Source: Glebionis coronaria (Eukaryota; Streptophyta; Magnoliopsida; Asterales; Asteraceae). Taken from it: a stretch of 64,000 bases of DNA. The translations under genes and the position numbers were made by a program. Of this stretch, positions 32,796-44,528 are shown in pieces. The notes below the pieces were generated by a model. That model was given only the letters and a program-made list of their open reading frames with translations, was not told the DNA's origin and made no database searches. The stretch is from the NCBI GenBank assembly GCA_025667525.1, contig JANFOE010002256.1, positions 186,001-250,000 of the forward strand. The letters run 5' to 3'. The number at the start of each line of letters is the position of its first letter. The stretch's first letter is position 1.

Positions 32796-33341
32796 GAGGG
32801 CGTCCATCAATCGGTTTCCTTCTAGGCTCAACTTGGTTTCTAGAGGTATTGATATAGCTTCTAAGGTTTGTCCTTTTTATCAGGTGGATGACGAGTCCCT
32901 TGCTCACTGCCTCATCTCTTGTCCGTGTGTCTCTGTTATATGGCGCAAGATTTGGGCTTGGTGGAGTCTCCCCTTGACGATTTTCCCATCCCTCTTTATT
33001 TCGGATATATCCTTGTCAATTGTTGGGAATCTTAATAGTCCGGTTCTCTCTAAGATTCTAAGTGGGGTGCTCTTTTGTGCCATTTGGGCGATTTGGAGGT
33101 GGCGAAATAAGGTTGTCTTTGCTCCGGCTGCCTCTTTTGATGATGCCCTTAACGCGCGCCAATGTGGATTGGAGCAGATGGATTTCTGATCCTAGATTAT
33201 GGCTAGGTAGTTTGTTTTTTTTCCTCGTCTCTTTTTGTTTAGTTTTCTTTTCTTCTTTTTCCTTTCTCTGTTTTGTATCCTCTGCTCCTCCTCGGAGTTT
33301 TTCTTTCTTCTTTATAATATCTTAGCCTTTCAAAAAAAAAT
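32796..33341 (+). mobile_element. LINE (L1-type) 3' end with poly-A tail
   Basis: Continues the frame of 18647-18690: zf-RVT domain with a CPFYQ..ESLAHCLISCPC metal-binding pattern, then the WRKIWAWW and WAIWRWRNKVVF motifs typical of the C-terminus of plant LINE ORF2. The ORF stops at 33189. A T-rich 3' UTR and an A-rich tail (33331-33345) follow. The endonuclease and RT core are absent, so this is a 5'-truncated copy. Confidence 0.8.
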
Positions 33342-33344
33342 ATA

Positions 33345-33720
33345 AAAATATATATATTTATAATAAGTGATAATTAAAAAATAATACTTATAATAACAAA
33401 TACTAATTGTTATTATAATAATTTAAAAATATATCACTAATCAAATATTAATATTAATAAAAATATCAATAAATAATTATTATGAATATTCATTAATTAA
33501 TAATAACTCTATTACTAATAAATAAAAGTATAATAATAATAATAAACTAAAAAAATATAAATTATAAATTATAAAATTTAAAACCAATATAATAATAATA
33601 AATGATAATAAAAAATTAAACAAATAATAATAATAAAATATTATTGTTAATATTTTAATATTTTTATAATATAATAATAAAAACAAAAATAGTTATTATT
33701 ATATTATTTATTAATATTTT
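33345..33720. repeat. Extremely A/T-rich low-complexity stretch
   Basis: Nearly pure A and T with TAATAATAA-type runs, directly behind the LINE tail. No gene. Confidence 0.8.
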
Positions 33721-33972
33721 CATAAATACTTGTAATTAAAATTATAAAAAACTTTGAGTTACCTCGAAATTCAAATCATTCCATCTGATTTGCCATCTAA
33801 TCTGAATTACCTCATTTGTTAAAATTGGAGTGAGTACATTACAATTACGTTAAACAACACGTGTCATTCGGATTATAATTTCCTTGTTGCAGTGAACAAA
33901 ACATGATTACACCATAATTTGGATTACAATTACGCTAGCCTACATTACATTATAGCGAATGAAACGCCCCCT
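33721..33972 (-). repeat. Probable end of a decayed MITE
   Basis: The right edge reads GAATGAAACGCCCCC, complementary to the GGGGGCGTTT.. ends common in PIF/Harbinger-like and related MITEs. I cannot find the partner end. Confidence 0.3.
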
Positions 33973-34239
33973 GAGAGTCCATGGTATAGTGTTGGGTCAA
34001 TATTTACTGAACTTGAAGCAACTCTAGGATTTGAATATGAAATCCCTTAAGTGTTTAACACTCAACAGAAAGGTGGTTCTGCTGAAGCAAGACCAGAGGA
34101 ACAAAGATTCTTACTGAAGAAGGAGTTGTTGAATAAAGTTCAGATTTACCTACTCCATAGAATTTAGAAGACAAGAAGTTTTTGCTTCAGCATCTAAGCG
34201 GTCTAGTTGTTGAATAACAAGTCCTGAAGAAGAGCTTTC

Positions 34240-34536
34240 AGTTCAGTATGGTTTGACAATATCATACTGAATGATGTCGATCTCCTCTACGATATTAAAG
34301 ACACTTCAGTCATCCTGAAGGTTTACAATGGACGGGAAAAGATATGCTTTAAGTCAAACAAGAAAGCAGATCTCATTAGGAATAAGTTTGCTTGTAAAGT
34401 TAGATATAAGTACAACCTTTATTCTTTGTCCTACTTTATAGATACAACTATGTCACTGACCTTTGTGGACTATGCTGCATTGTTCCAAGGGTCTGATGAT
34501 GAACTTCAAGGGTTCAATGACACAAAAGAAATGGTA
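34240..34536 (+). pseudogene. Unrecognised ORF fragment
   Basis: An open frame of about 95 codons without a proper start (it includes AFSSVWFDNIILNDVDLLYD and MSLTFVDYAALFQGSDDE) ends near 34530. It reads like protein and lies beside retroelement debris, so it may be a gag-like or captured fragment. I do not recognise the family. Confidence 0.3.
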
Positions 34537-35148
34537 TGTAACAGTCGTAAATTTTCCATATTTGTAAAATGACTATTTTACCCCTTGACTTTTTTTAGTC
34601 AATTATGTGCTTGAACTGCTTTCAACTGGGAAGGTATCCCGTGTTTTCTGAGAAACCGTCTGAGGACGCATAATGACTTGACACTGAGCTTTGTCATCAT
34701 TATGAGAATTTTGTGTGAATCTGACCAAATTGCTTTGACGGTCAATGATTTTTATATAATCTACAAGGTTAGTCGTTTACTATGAACTATGTTCTTAGCC
34801 GTCAAGTTATTACTTGTTTAACGGTTTATACGTGTTTTATATGTTCTAGCTTCCGTAAAATTTTCTGTGTATTTATTTAGTATTTTTATTATTATTAGTA
34901 ATAATCCGTATTTACAGCAAAAAATTAATTAGTGTCACCCACAAATTAGACATGCATCGGAATGAACTTGGGTGTCACTTCGTGGATCACATAAAAAATG
35001 GCATACAAAGTGTAGAAACTAGAAGGGGGTTAAATAGTTTCTCATTAAGTTTTCAAAACATTTCGCATAACCCACTGTCCTCGACTCAATAAACATGGTC
35101 GCGGTTCATTATTAACTAAAGAACCACGGGTCCATTTATGGAACAGCT
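34537..35148 (+). repeat. Possible Gypsy LTR fragment
   Basis: Begins TGTAACAGTCGTAAATTTTC, similar in style to chromovirus LTR starts. No second copy is in the window. The boundaries are uncertain. Confidence 0.3.
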
Positions 35149-35588
35149 TGTTGATCCCAAACTTAGATCGATTAGCTTTGTATTATAGAGATTAGATCAA
35201 GTATAATACGTAGAGAAACTTTGTGTATCGACAATCTAAGTACTACACGGAATATAATACTTAGAACAAAGAACAAGACAACAAAGCACGTATACCAAAC
35301 TTTCAAATCAATTAATAACAAATACGGTGAACAAAGTATTGAAAGCATACAATAAACAAACCCTAAGGTCTCCTCTTATATGCTAAGGAGCCTTGAACAA
35401 AAAGCTACGAATCAACTATTTTTGGAAGAGATAAATATAGAAAAAACAATATATGAACATATCTTCCTAATATAACAAAGCGTGTTGATCTCCACCAGTG
35501 GCTAAGATTCTATTTGTAAGCGGCTTCTTGTCAGTGGCTACCATATGTTTTGTCAGCGGCTAGGAACTTGGTCATTTTATTCCCAACA
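35149..35588 (-). repeat. 3' LTR of a minus-strand Copia element (440 bp)
   Basis: On the minus strand it starts TGTTGGGAATAAAATGACC right after the purine tract AAGGGAGGAT and ends TTTGGGATCAACA. It stands 88 nt behind the stop of the ORF at 35676-37224. It does not match the LTR at 38270-39002, so the two belong to different elements. Confidence 0.6.
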
Positions 35589-35675
35589 ATCCTCCCTTAA
35601 ACTCTATATTTATACTAACTATCAAGTTTCTGAATAAAACAAAATATACAAAGAGGATTCTTACAAATATACTTA

Positions 35676-37224
35676 TCACTGAATTTGATTATGAATGAAA
35701 CGCAAAAAGTCAACACTAAAATCACTGGTTTGGTCTACTTTCAGCTTTGTGCATATCATCTTTTTTAATAAGTCTTGTGTCAGTGGATAGACTTTATTAA
35801 CCAACCAATACTCTAAAAACTTTGATGTGCATAGATGAAACACACCATCTGCTAAATACAAACGGCACTCTAATCCACTTAGATCATCCAAATCCATCCA
35901 TACTAGATCATCTTGAACATGATCAAACATTCTTCTAAATGTTGATGAGATCTTTATTCCACTATTAGTTGAAGGAACCTCAACATTATACTTTTCCTTC
36001 AACAGATCCCAAATGGTCTCCAAATCTTCTCTGTCCATACTCCCAAACAGGGATATAAGAGAAGTAAATATTAGCACCTTGTCACCATACCTTGTGATCT
36101 TCCAAAAACCAGTACTTGAATCTTCTTCATACTTAATAACTGGGTTTGTAAAGTCCATGGGCTCAATAGCAATAATGTCCAAAGAAGAAAGCTGTAAATT
36201 TGCCTTCAAAACACTTTCATTAGGCAACTTTGGATCCAATATGTCAAACTCTAGAAAATTGAGGTTAACTCCCTTCTTTCTTAGTCTAGGTGCTTGTTCT
36301 ACTTTCCTTATCTTAAGTTGTTCTTCAATTTCTTCTTGTCTCTCAACAGATAACTTAAGATCAGTATTATGCTCACAAATTCTTACCCAGATAGGATATG
36401 CTCTAAATTATAATTCTTCAAAAGTCATTCGTTGGAACTTCTTCCATATCCATCCAGTCTCATTAGTCCTCAGCAACATCTTATAAATCTCTCTTCTTGC
36501 TGATCTAGGCTTCATCAAAACATTAGAATCTTTGTTTTCTTCTATCACCTTCAAGTCCCTTTGGACTCTCAGTAAATTCTCAACCCCCTAAATTCTAATA
36601 GACATAAGAAGATTCTGCTCAATAGCCTCTTCCTCATACATGAAATACAAGCTAGCAATTTGGGGCATGTCATAGTCAATCTGCAAAGCCAAGCTTCTAA
36701 ATTTTTCCTTGGCTGCTTCATCCTCTCCATACTCTAACTGTTTTGGCTCTTCTTCATAATCCACATCTGGATTAGAGCTGCATGAATTACCATCCTCTTC
36801 ATCATTACCAGTTTTCAAGCTCCCAGACTCGGAACTAAGAATTTGGGCTTTAGTATCACCCTTTTGTTGCCCTATTAGCTCTTCTTCTTGCAATTGTTGT
36901 GCCACTAATTGATCAAACTTAACCTGTGCACTTTCCTTGGGAACCTGTTCTTAAATAAATAGCTTTACCTTTATTTGTTGGATCAATGGAACGTAAAGTA
37001 ATTGGTACTTATGTGGACACATCTCTGATTATCAATGGTGGTTGGGATACACCAGACACAAACAGAGGTTTGTCAGGGGCTAAAAATAATCTGTCAGCAG
37101 CTAGAAGTGGCTTATCAGCGGTTACACCTTCGACTTTACCAGTACTCACTTGTTGCATTAACTCTGTAAGGAAAAGTCTTATAGGTGTCACCATGGAGGG
37201 ATTAAACTCCTTATTCTCCTTCAT
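35676..37224 (-). pseudogene. Copia-associated 3' ORF (charged protein), decayed
   Basis: Reading leftward: a 71-codon piece (37224-37009) with an internal ADKPLLAADRLFLAPDKPL repeat, then a Q/E-rich piece (36905-36588), then an intact 187-codon piece (36239-35676), linked by recognisable coding sequence with stops. The last part has FGSMDREDLETIWDLLKEKY, DDLVWMDLDDLSG and KVYPLTQDLLKKMI. This pattern (DREDLE..LYRLV, W..Q..Y, KYPLTP..L..ML) I recall from the extra C-terminal ORF of many Asteraceae Copia elements. The function of that ORF is unknown to me. The position just before a 3' LTR supports the assignment. Confidence 0.55.
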
Positions 37225-37230
37225 ACCTGC

Positions 37231-37796
37231 TGATATGAGTGAAATCTCATATCAATTATAACATATAAAACCCTAAAACACATGGAAAGTACCAAGTTTT
37301 AATGTGATAAAACCCTAATTATGTCGTATTCTTTGTTGTTTGTAATTGTGTAGGTAAAATGATACGATTTGGTGCAAACACGGATTTCAAGGCATGATTA
37401 TGAAAAAAAGACAAAAGAAGGACCTATTTTGACAAGTCTCCAAAGTTCAAGGGCTTTACAAGAATATTCAAGAATATGAAGGACTTAAAGTGTCAATTCA
37501 AGAAAGTCAAGAAGTCAAAGATGCTTGGTAAACAAATTCAAAGGTTCATTTTGGCAAGTCAACAAAGTCAGGGGGCTTAATATGTTGATTCTTCCTATGC
37601 TCAAAACATAAACTGCCAAAATTGGAGGGTATAAACTGCCAAGTTGGAAACTCATATTTAGTATCAATCCGTGTGAAGGTCTTGTAGCCAATCAGAAGAC
37701 CGTAAAAGTTAAACATGGATTGCCAGCTGATGGCTAATTAATGTGGAGAGAGAAGTATCCGAATAGTGTCGCGCACTAGCTTATGTCAACCACTCA
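37231..37796 (+). repeat. Fragment of another Athila-type LTR
   Basis: Begins TGATATGAGTGAAATCTCAT and continues ATCA, an inverted-repeat start like that of the 18691 LTR, followed by a similar run (CATGGAAAG, TAGGTAAAATGATACGATTT). It is truncated at about 37796, where a Copia gag piece begins. Confidence 0.5.
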
Positions 37797-37800
37797 TAGC

Positions 37801-38241
37801 TTATGTAAATCTACCAAGTATTCCAAGAAGTTCATTGTATTGTTCCATGACTGGTCTTGAATCAGTCATTTTGTAATTTGTGAAATCACTCACAAGGAAC
37901 TTCTTGCTTGATGCATCCTCAGCCATATATTTGGCTTCCAAGGAATCCCATAGTTCTTTACCAGATTCAGAATTTTGGTAAATATCAAATAAGGAATCAG
38001 ACATACCATTGAGAATAATACCACGACACACATAGTCATCATTCTCCCATTTGCTCCTTTTCCTTAGTTCCTCCAAAGTAGCATCATCACCATCATCAGG
38101 AATAGGAGTTGTTAGCACATACACCACACTCATGATTGAAAGAAGAAAGTGCATCTTCTTTTGCCATCTCTTGAAATCCACCCCTTCAAACTTGTCCAGT
38201 TTAGAGAAGTTAGCCACCATATGCTTCATTGCAGCTGCCAT
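37801..38241 (-). pseudogene. Copia gag fragment (UBN2-type)
   Basis: 146 codons beginning MAAAMKHMVANFSKLDKFEG, then FKRWQKKMHFLLSIM, DYVCRGIILNGMSD, ELWDSLEAKYMAED and MEQYNELLGIL: the N-terminal half of the gag typical of TNT1/Tork-like Copia elements. It breaks off where the Athila-type LTR fragment starts, and no protease, integrase or RT follows. The start lies 28 nt downstream of the LTR at 38270-39002 on the minus strand, so the two belong together. Confidence 0.75.
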
Positions 38242-38269
38242 TGATTATCACAAAATAATTTACTTTGAT

Positions 38270-39002
38270 TGTTGGAGTTTACTTCGTCCCAACCAGGGTA
38301 TAGATAATCAATCCTAGCTACGTACCAAAACAATAGTTACCGGATATCACTTGGAATCGTGTAATCACTTTCCAAAGTAAATTATTCGACCCTAATGCCT
38401 GGGTATCACGAATACCTACTTGGGATAAGACTGAATGCAGTTAGTGATTTAGGCACAAATCTCTAACCCTTTTGTTGCTATGTTTTTATGTTTCTGTATA
38501 TCATCATGCAAGTATGATCACCTATTTATAGGTGGAGCACTCAAACCTTAGTCAATAGAATTAAGAGGAATTAACGGCCAATTAAGTTCCTTTTAATATG
38601 CTCCATAATACCAGGAAAGTGGTTAGAAGACCAATTAAACATGGTCATTAACTCTACTTAAATTGGTCAAAAGACCGTTACAAGTGTACAAGTTCAGCTG
38701 CAGCATTTGTCTATTCTTCAGTCCCACTGAAGCATCAACAAACACTGAATGGTGTTACCGCTGAAGCCTTCAGTACTGAAAGGACTTGCTGATGAGTAAA
38801 CACTGAAGACTAGTCTTCAGTGAAATACTCCCTGATGAATACCTTCAGTCCAGAGTTCAACTCACTGAAGATCATCAACAATGCTGAACAACTTTAACCA
38901 TAATATGAGTCAGGGTGTTCAGGGGCTTATGGGTGTACACTCCGTACCTCCTTACCCATTCACCAATATAAACTGACCCACAATTGAACTATATTTCCAA
39001 CA
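38270..39002 (-). repeat. 5' LTR of the truncated Copia element (733 bp)
   Basis: On the minus strand it starts TGTTGGAAATATAGTTCAAT and ends GTAAACTCCAACA, giving short terminal inverted repeats TGTTGGA/TCCAACA. A TATAAATAGG box lies near 38520-38535, then the gag start. No partner LTR is in the window. The region is rich in CTTCAGT/ACTGAAG motifs. Confidence 0.6.
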
Positions 39003-42000
39003 ATACAGTAGATTTTTTTTTGAAAGGGAGATGGTGGTTTTCACATGTTTTGAGTGGCACATTCTATTTTGAGACTCATGTTACTCCAACCGAACCATTT
39101 GGTTGCATTACTGATTTTTTGTCACTCTATTTTGTACCCATCCTCCCAAAGTCCCAAGTCCCAAACTACTTTGACCCTTTGTATACTTCATTTTCAACTG
39201 TCCTTTTTATTATATAATAAAAACTTAGATCTTCTCATCTCCTACAAACCATATCGCCATGTTCACATTTTTAATCACCAAATTCACCATTGCTGATACA
39301 TACAAGAAACTGAAACCTAAGTTTTTAAGTAGCGTCTTCTTATAGCTTGGGAATCCCTTAAAAACCAGATTGTTGAATATAAATAAATGATACTAAATCT
39401 TTTTCTTTGTAAAGCAAAACTCAAAATAGGGACTTTTATAAGAGATTCTTTCCTTAGTAGGAAATAATCACTTAATTTATTCATTTGAAAAGTTTAATTA
39501 TTACTTAATTTAGTAAAAAAATAATAATTTACGTTTTATTTTTTATAAAAGTTAAATATATGATAAAAAGAATATGTGTCAAAAATGAAAATAACAAAAC
39601 TTAAAAAAAAACGGGTGAAATATTATAAACTTTATGGCTGATACAATCATTTTTAAGACTTTTAAGACTAGGTGGAAATTTACAATACTGTAGGGTCAAA
39701 ACCAGGTAAATAAAATTTTGTGCCTATAAAACCGTTGTGTGTGTGTGATTTGTAGTCTACTGATATATCTTTTTTAAATGATGGATTTGGGCTTATGAAT
39801 AAGTTGAAAATTCAGTCACACTACACTTGATGACAAATAAAAAGTACTTAGTGCATAGTATCCACAATGCTATTAACCAGGGTTTTAGAACAATAAGAGT
39901 GTATCAGTTGCAAAGTTTACAAGTATGACATTTTGAGTATTGTGGTATCAATTAGTTAGGGTATGTATATTAAAAGTCAATACTTGAATATATGCATTCT
40001 GCTACATGCATTCACCCATAGCTAGCGATAATAAATTTGACCCATTTATTTCCTGATGGGTCAATTTGAGTTGTGTTTCATCTTGGACATGTCAAATGAC
40101 TTTTTTTACTTATAAGAAATGCGGCCGAACATGTCAAAAGCATCCATATTTTATTTTATTCAAAAGCTTTAGAATCAAATCATAATTACATTGTTTTTAA
40201 TCATATATGATTCATTGTTTTTCAGCTCTTTGATATATGATACCGAACACTCCCCATTTTATCAATTCTTTGTTAACAATCATGGCTAATCTTCCATAAA
40301 AAAAAGGTATTGTATCAAATTATTTATACTTCCTTATGAATTTCTTTCAATTATTATTACCAATTTTTTCAGATATTGCTTGAATAGGAAGTTTTTTTCT
40401 TGAACGGGTTGTTCTTGGTTCGAACAGAAGCTAAGGATATTGTCGAATACGATGAAACCATCCCCATTGCTCGACTACTAGAAAGTAAAAGAAGTGTTTC
40501 CTAGTGGCATTATTCTTGAGGTTAATTTCCGATGCTGATGGATAATAAAGGACACCAGCTTTTTCTCGGTAAGTGAAAAAAATCCAAAATCTCATATTCG
40601 TTTTTTCTATCACACATGACCTATTTGGATCTATCACGAAAGAAAATATATTGCGGTTAGCTGAAACAGAAATGATCATTGGCCTATTTACAGATCTGCT
40701 ATTGCAGATTAGACTTTGCGCCTTGAAGCAATGCTTCTTTATCAGCTCTAGCAACTTTGATTCGTGATTCAATAATTGACTTTTCTGTAAACAAAAAGTT
40801 TTTCAAAATCAGTAGGCAATTACTAAAACAAGGTATCACTATTTCACCTTCAAGTTTCTTCCTCTCTGCTATTTCCATGTTCTTTTGTGCATTTCCACGA
40901 TCCTCCTTTTCCTATTTCCATGTTCTTTTGTGCATTTCCACGATCCTCCTTTTCCTGCATGATTTCCAACACTAGCTTCAAACCATATTCTAAAAAAAAC
41001 TACACTATCATCAAACAAGCTTAAGGTTGTCAAAAGTTACATTTGTCGTTATTGAAATCGAATGACCCTTTTAATTCTTTACTTAACTCCAACAAAGAAT
41101 CGTCACTAAGCGAATTAAAAGTACTCTCAATCTTTTCTCTGTTTGTCTTTTAGCCACCTTTTAGTAATAATATGGCTATTACGTCCAAAATGTAGATTGG
41201 CGGTTTACAACTATCGTCATTGTTTTGGTCTCCTATGCAAGATCTATAACAGCGAAAGGTACAATAATTTGGAGTGTTCTAGCATCGTCATATTCTGGAA
41301 GAAATGTGATACTATCACTCAGAACCTCAACAAAGAACCAGCAACTAGATAAAAGCATAGGATATGGTGCACCAGGTCTTATTTCTGAGTCGTTTTTTAG
41401 CGAGCTATCTTTGGAAGGTAGAAGGTAGCGCATAGAGATGTCATAGCTCCTATTCGTGCAGCGACCATAAGGTAATTCTGATTTCATATAATTTTTGGAA
41501 TACTTATATGCATATTTGCAGGCTAAAATATTGAAATATGCATAAGCCAAAAACATTATCAGAAAAGAATAAGGAGAAGAATATAACCAGGTACTTTAGA
41601 TTTAGATAAAAAAATGTAGAGCTTTTGGTTTCATATTTTGATTAGTTTGAACCTAAGTTTAATTGTGTGATTGATAGGCTGAGACGCTAAGTTGTTTATT
41701 TGGGAATAGCTCGGATAGGGTTGACTTTATAGGGTTACTTTGTTCTCACACGGGAGTCTACTTTTTCATAGACGTAGTTATCTACATTAACTTTCTCAAA
41801 ATTTGAATGGGCTTCTTTGCTAATCACAGGGAAAGAATAGGGATTCAGAAATAATTGTTGCAGGAATAACATTTGTTCTTGAAATCCAGCTTGCATCCTT
41901 GCAGCGTATGTCTACTTTTTCCTAGATAACGACTTAGATCATATATTTTTTATTAATATGCACAAACAAACATTAACATTCAGCTTAGATGTCTTATCTC

Positions 42001-43535
42001 CATGTGCACGTAGAGCTCTGTAGTATGCTATCTTGCAGAGTATTATGTGACGTACCATGACATTGCATCTATTGTCACATGTGCAATATTTATGAGATGG
42101 AGGTAGTAATGTGGCTCATTTAATATATCTATGTCAAACAGAACGTTACCTGTGCAATGGACCATAATGTTACCTAAATAGGAAATATTTATTTTATTTA
42201 TTCCCTTAGAAACCTTAATTCTTCCTTAATAATATTCAGGTACAAAGATATTGAAATATGTATGCATTCACTTCTTTTAATCCAATTCGACTTATATGAA
42301 CAGACTAAAATGCATGTAATTGTGAATTTTTTGTTGGTAACTAATCACCTGTGTTCAAGTTTATTTTCATTTGGATTCCTTTCAAGTAATTAAGTCTCTC
42401 AGTCATTGTGTCAACTTCTTAATAAGCACTTTATATTCTTGAGATATTAAATGTTTTTTACTATGTACATTTTTTCATATTAAAAGCAAAAGTAGTACTT
42501 TTTTTGGTTACTTTCTTGCTGAAAGCGTTTTGGGAGACTTGTGGTTAGCTTCATATAGAGTACTACCAGTTTTGCTCAATGACAATACTTATATAAATTG
42601 TTAAATATGGTGATATGGTATGTGCCGATTGCTCTATTTATTATAAAGATTTGCTAATTTCTTCATTAGCATATGCAGTTCATCTGTGTTTTTTAGCCAG
42701 TAACATGTATAATTTTAGGCTTTTAACTTAGTTATACAAATGGCCAATAGTTATAATTTTGATAGGGGTGTTTGGAAGATGACATATATAGAATATAAGG
42801 AATTGAAGTGCTGGTGAGTTTGAGTCTCTTTCTTTTTTTCATTAGGATGCATAGGTTGCAAGAGCATATAATGATGCTTTTTTCTTGCTTAACCATGTAC
42901 AAGTAAATCACTTGATGGACAACAATTATTGGTAGTCGAGAAAATTGGCTTCTAAAAGCTAGAAAAGCCAGGTTGGATTTTCCGTTACGCGATGATAAAA
43001 ATGACAAATATGATATTCTAAGCATATATAAATCAATTGGAATTTTGATTTTTGTTTTTGTTTTTAAAATATTATAGCTATGTTAGAAAATGATTTTTGT
43101 TATTGTTTGCAACTTTGCATCGATGTTATACAGGCAGTATAACTAACAACACAGAATAGCATTACCAAAAGTTTTGCTCTATTTTTGTTGAAACAAAATG
43201 AACCAGAAACTCAATCTATGGGTGGTGATTAACAAGATGGCGGAAAGATAATATGTATAATCACTATTGGCTAACGAGACATTATCACTTTGTGTCATTA
43301 ACTTAATCTTCTTTTCACTTAAAAAAAACTTTATAAAAAAAATTTCATTTAACATAATAACTTTAAAAGTCCAGCAAATAGTTAAGAGAGATCATCAAAT
43401 GGAAAGAACGTCTTGAAAAAGCAATTACAATCAAATTACCAGATACAATATACATTTTATAAAGGTGTCATCATTCATCAAAATGAAAATGGTTGCATGC
43501 TCTTTTTATATGTTAATAAGAACTGCTAACGTATA
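39003..43535. other. Long intergenic stretch, no gene recognised
   Basis: 4.5 kb with only short, overlapping ORFs (for example 40431-40772 and 41233-41556) that have no recognisable domain and no consistent splice pattern. A 43-bp perfect tandem duplication sits at 40869-40954. Decayed gene or transposon relics cannot be excluded. Confidence 0.4.
40869..40954 (+). repeat. 43-bp tandem duplication
   Basis: Two identical adjacent copies of a unit beginning CTATTTCCATGTTCTTTTGT. Confidence 0.85.
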
Positions 43536-43680
43536 GAAAAGAAAATATGAGGGTGAAAGTAATAGATTTATAAATAAAAATAATAGTTAGAAAAGAAAAT
43601 ATGAGGGTCAAAGTAATAAAGAGAATATGAGGGTCAAAGTAATAGATTCATAAATAAAAATAATAGTTAAAAGTGATATG
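43536..43680 (+). repeat. Imperfect tandem repeats
   Basis: Three copies of AATATGAGGGT.AAAGTAATA, two of them followed by GATT.ATAAATAAAAATAATA. Confidence 0.7.
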
Positions 43681-43720
43681 AATAACATGCCATTGAACAT
43701 ACATTTAGTAAATGATACAT

Positions 43721-44311
43721 TTAGCATAGACTCAACCAACCAATCACAACCATCCATTTTTATCATGTAAAAAAATAACTTATTTTTTAAAAATTAAATA
43801 TCTCACAAACCGTTCATCATTACGTAAAACAAAACATATCATCGCAACGAGAATTAAATCATCTATCAATCGAGGGGCACATGTATATACTTTCGACGAA
43901 CTTTTTTTTCGACTTTTTTTCTTAAGTCACGTCTGGAGAGAATCATATATGATTCGTTACGAAACATATATGATTCTCAGAAAATCATATATGATTCATA
44001 TCATGAATCAAATATGATTTTCTGAAAATCATATATGATTCGTGACGAATCATATATTATTCTATATGATTCGTGACGAATCATATATGATTCTCTCCAG
44101 ACGTGACTTAAGAAAAAAAAGTCGAAAAAAAGTTCGTCGAAAGTATATACATGTGCCCTCGATAGATAGATGATTTAATTCTCGTCACAATTGTGTATTT
44201 TTTTTCGTTTGACGATTTACCGTTTGTGAAATATTTAATTTTTAAAAAAGTGGTGGGAAGTGGTTTTTTTTAAAATGGGTGATTATGATTGGTTAGATAG
44301 GTCTATGCTAA
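43721..44311. mobile_element. Palindromic MITE (591 bp)
   Basis: Ends TTAGCATAGAC / GTCTATGCTAA. The two halves are inverted copies, near perfect in the core (43892-44136: GTATATACTTTCGACGAAC..., GTCACGTCTGGAGAGAATCA). The centre is made of repeated ATCATATATGATTC palindromes. No ORF, and no clear target duplication. Confidence 0.7.
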
Positions 44312-44355
44312 TTTAAGTGTTTATATAAATTTTAACTCAATAAAAATAACTAAAC

Positions 44356-44528
44356 TGTTATGAATAATTATATTGTGGATGTCCAATAGAGGCTCATGGC
44401 CCATTAGCTATTAGGGTTTTACCCTAATACTATCTTATATATAAACATTGTATTAGTCCTCATTAATAAATCGATAAATAATTCTCCTCTCTCATCTTTG
44501 TTCTTATTCTTTACTTTGATTCACAACA
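44356..44528 (+). repeat. 5' LTR (173 bp)
   Basis: TG..CA ends. TATATATAAACATTG near 44448 is a likely TATA region. Matches 49662-49834. Confidence 0.88.

Noticed and set aside
35149..39002. One Copia element bounded by LTRs at 35149-35588 and 38270-39002
   Set aside because: The two LTRs differ in length and sequence (TGTTGGGAATAAA versus TGTTGGAAATATA starts), so they are parts of different elements.
40431..41556. A multi-exon host gene at 40.4-41.6 kb
   Set aside because: Short ORFs on both strands without matching splice sites or any recognisable motif.
43892..44136. CRISPR-like array of ATCATATATGATTC repeats
   Set aside because: Plant nuclear DNA, no regular spacers; the repeats are the palindromic core of a MITE.
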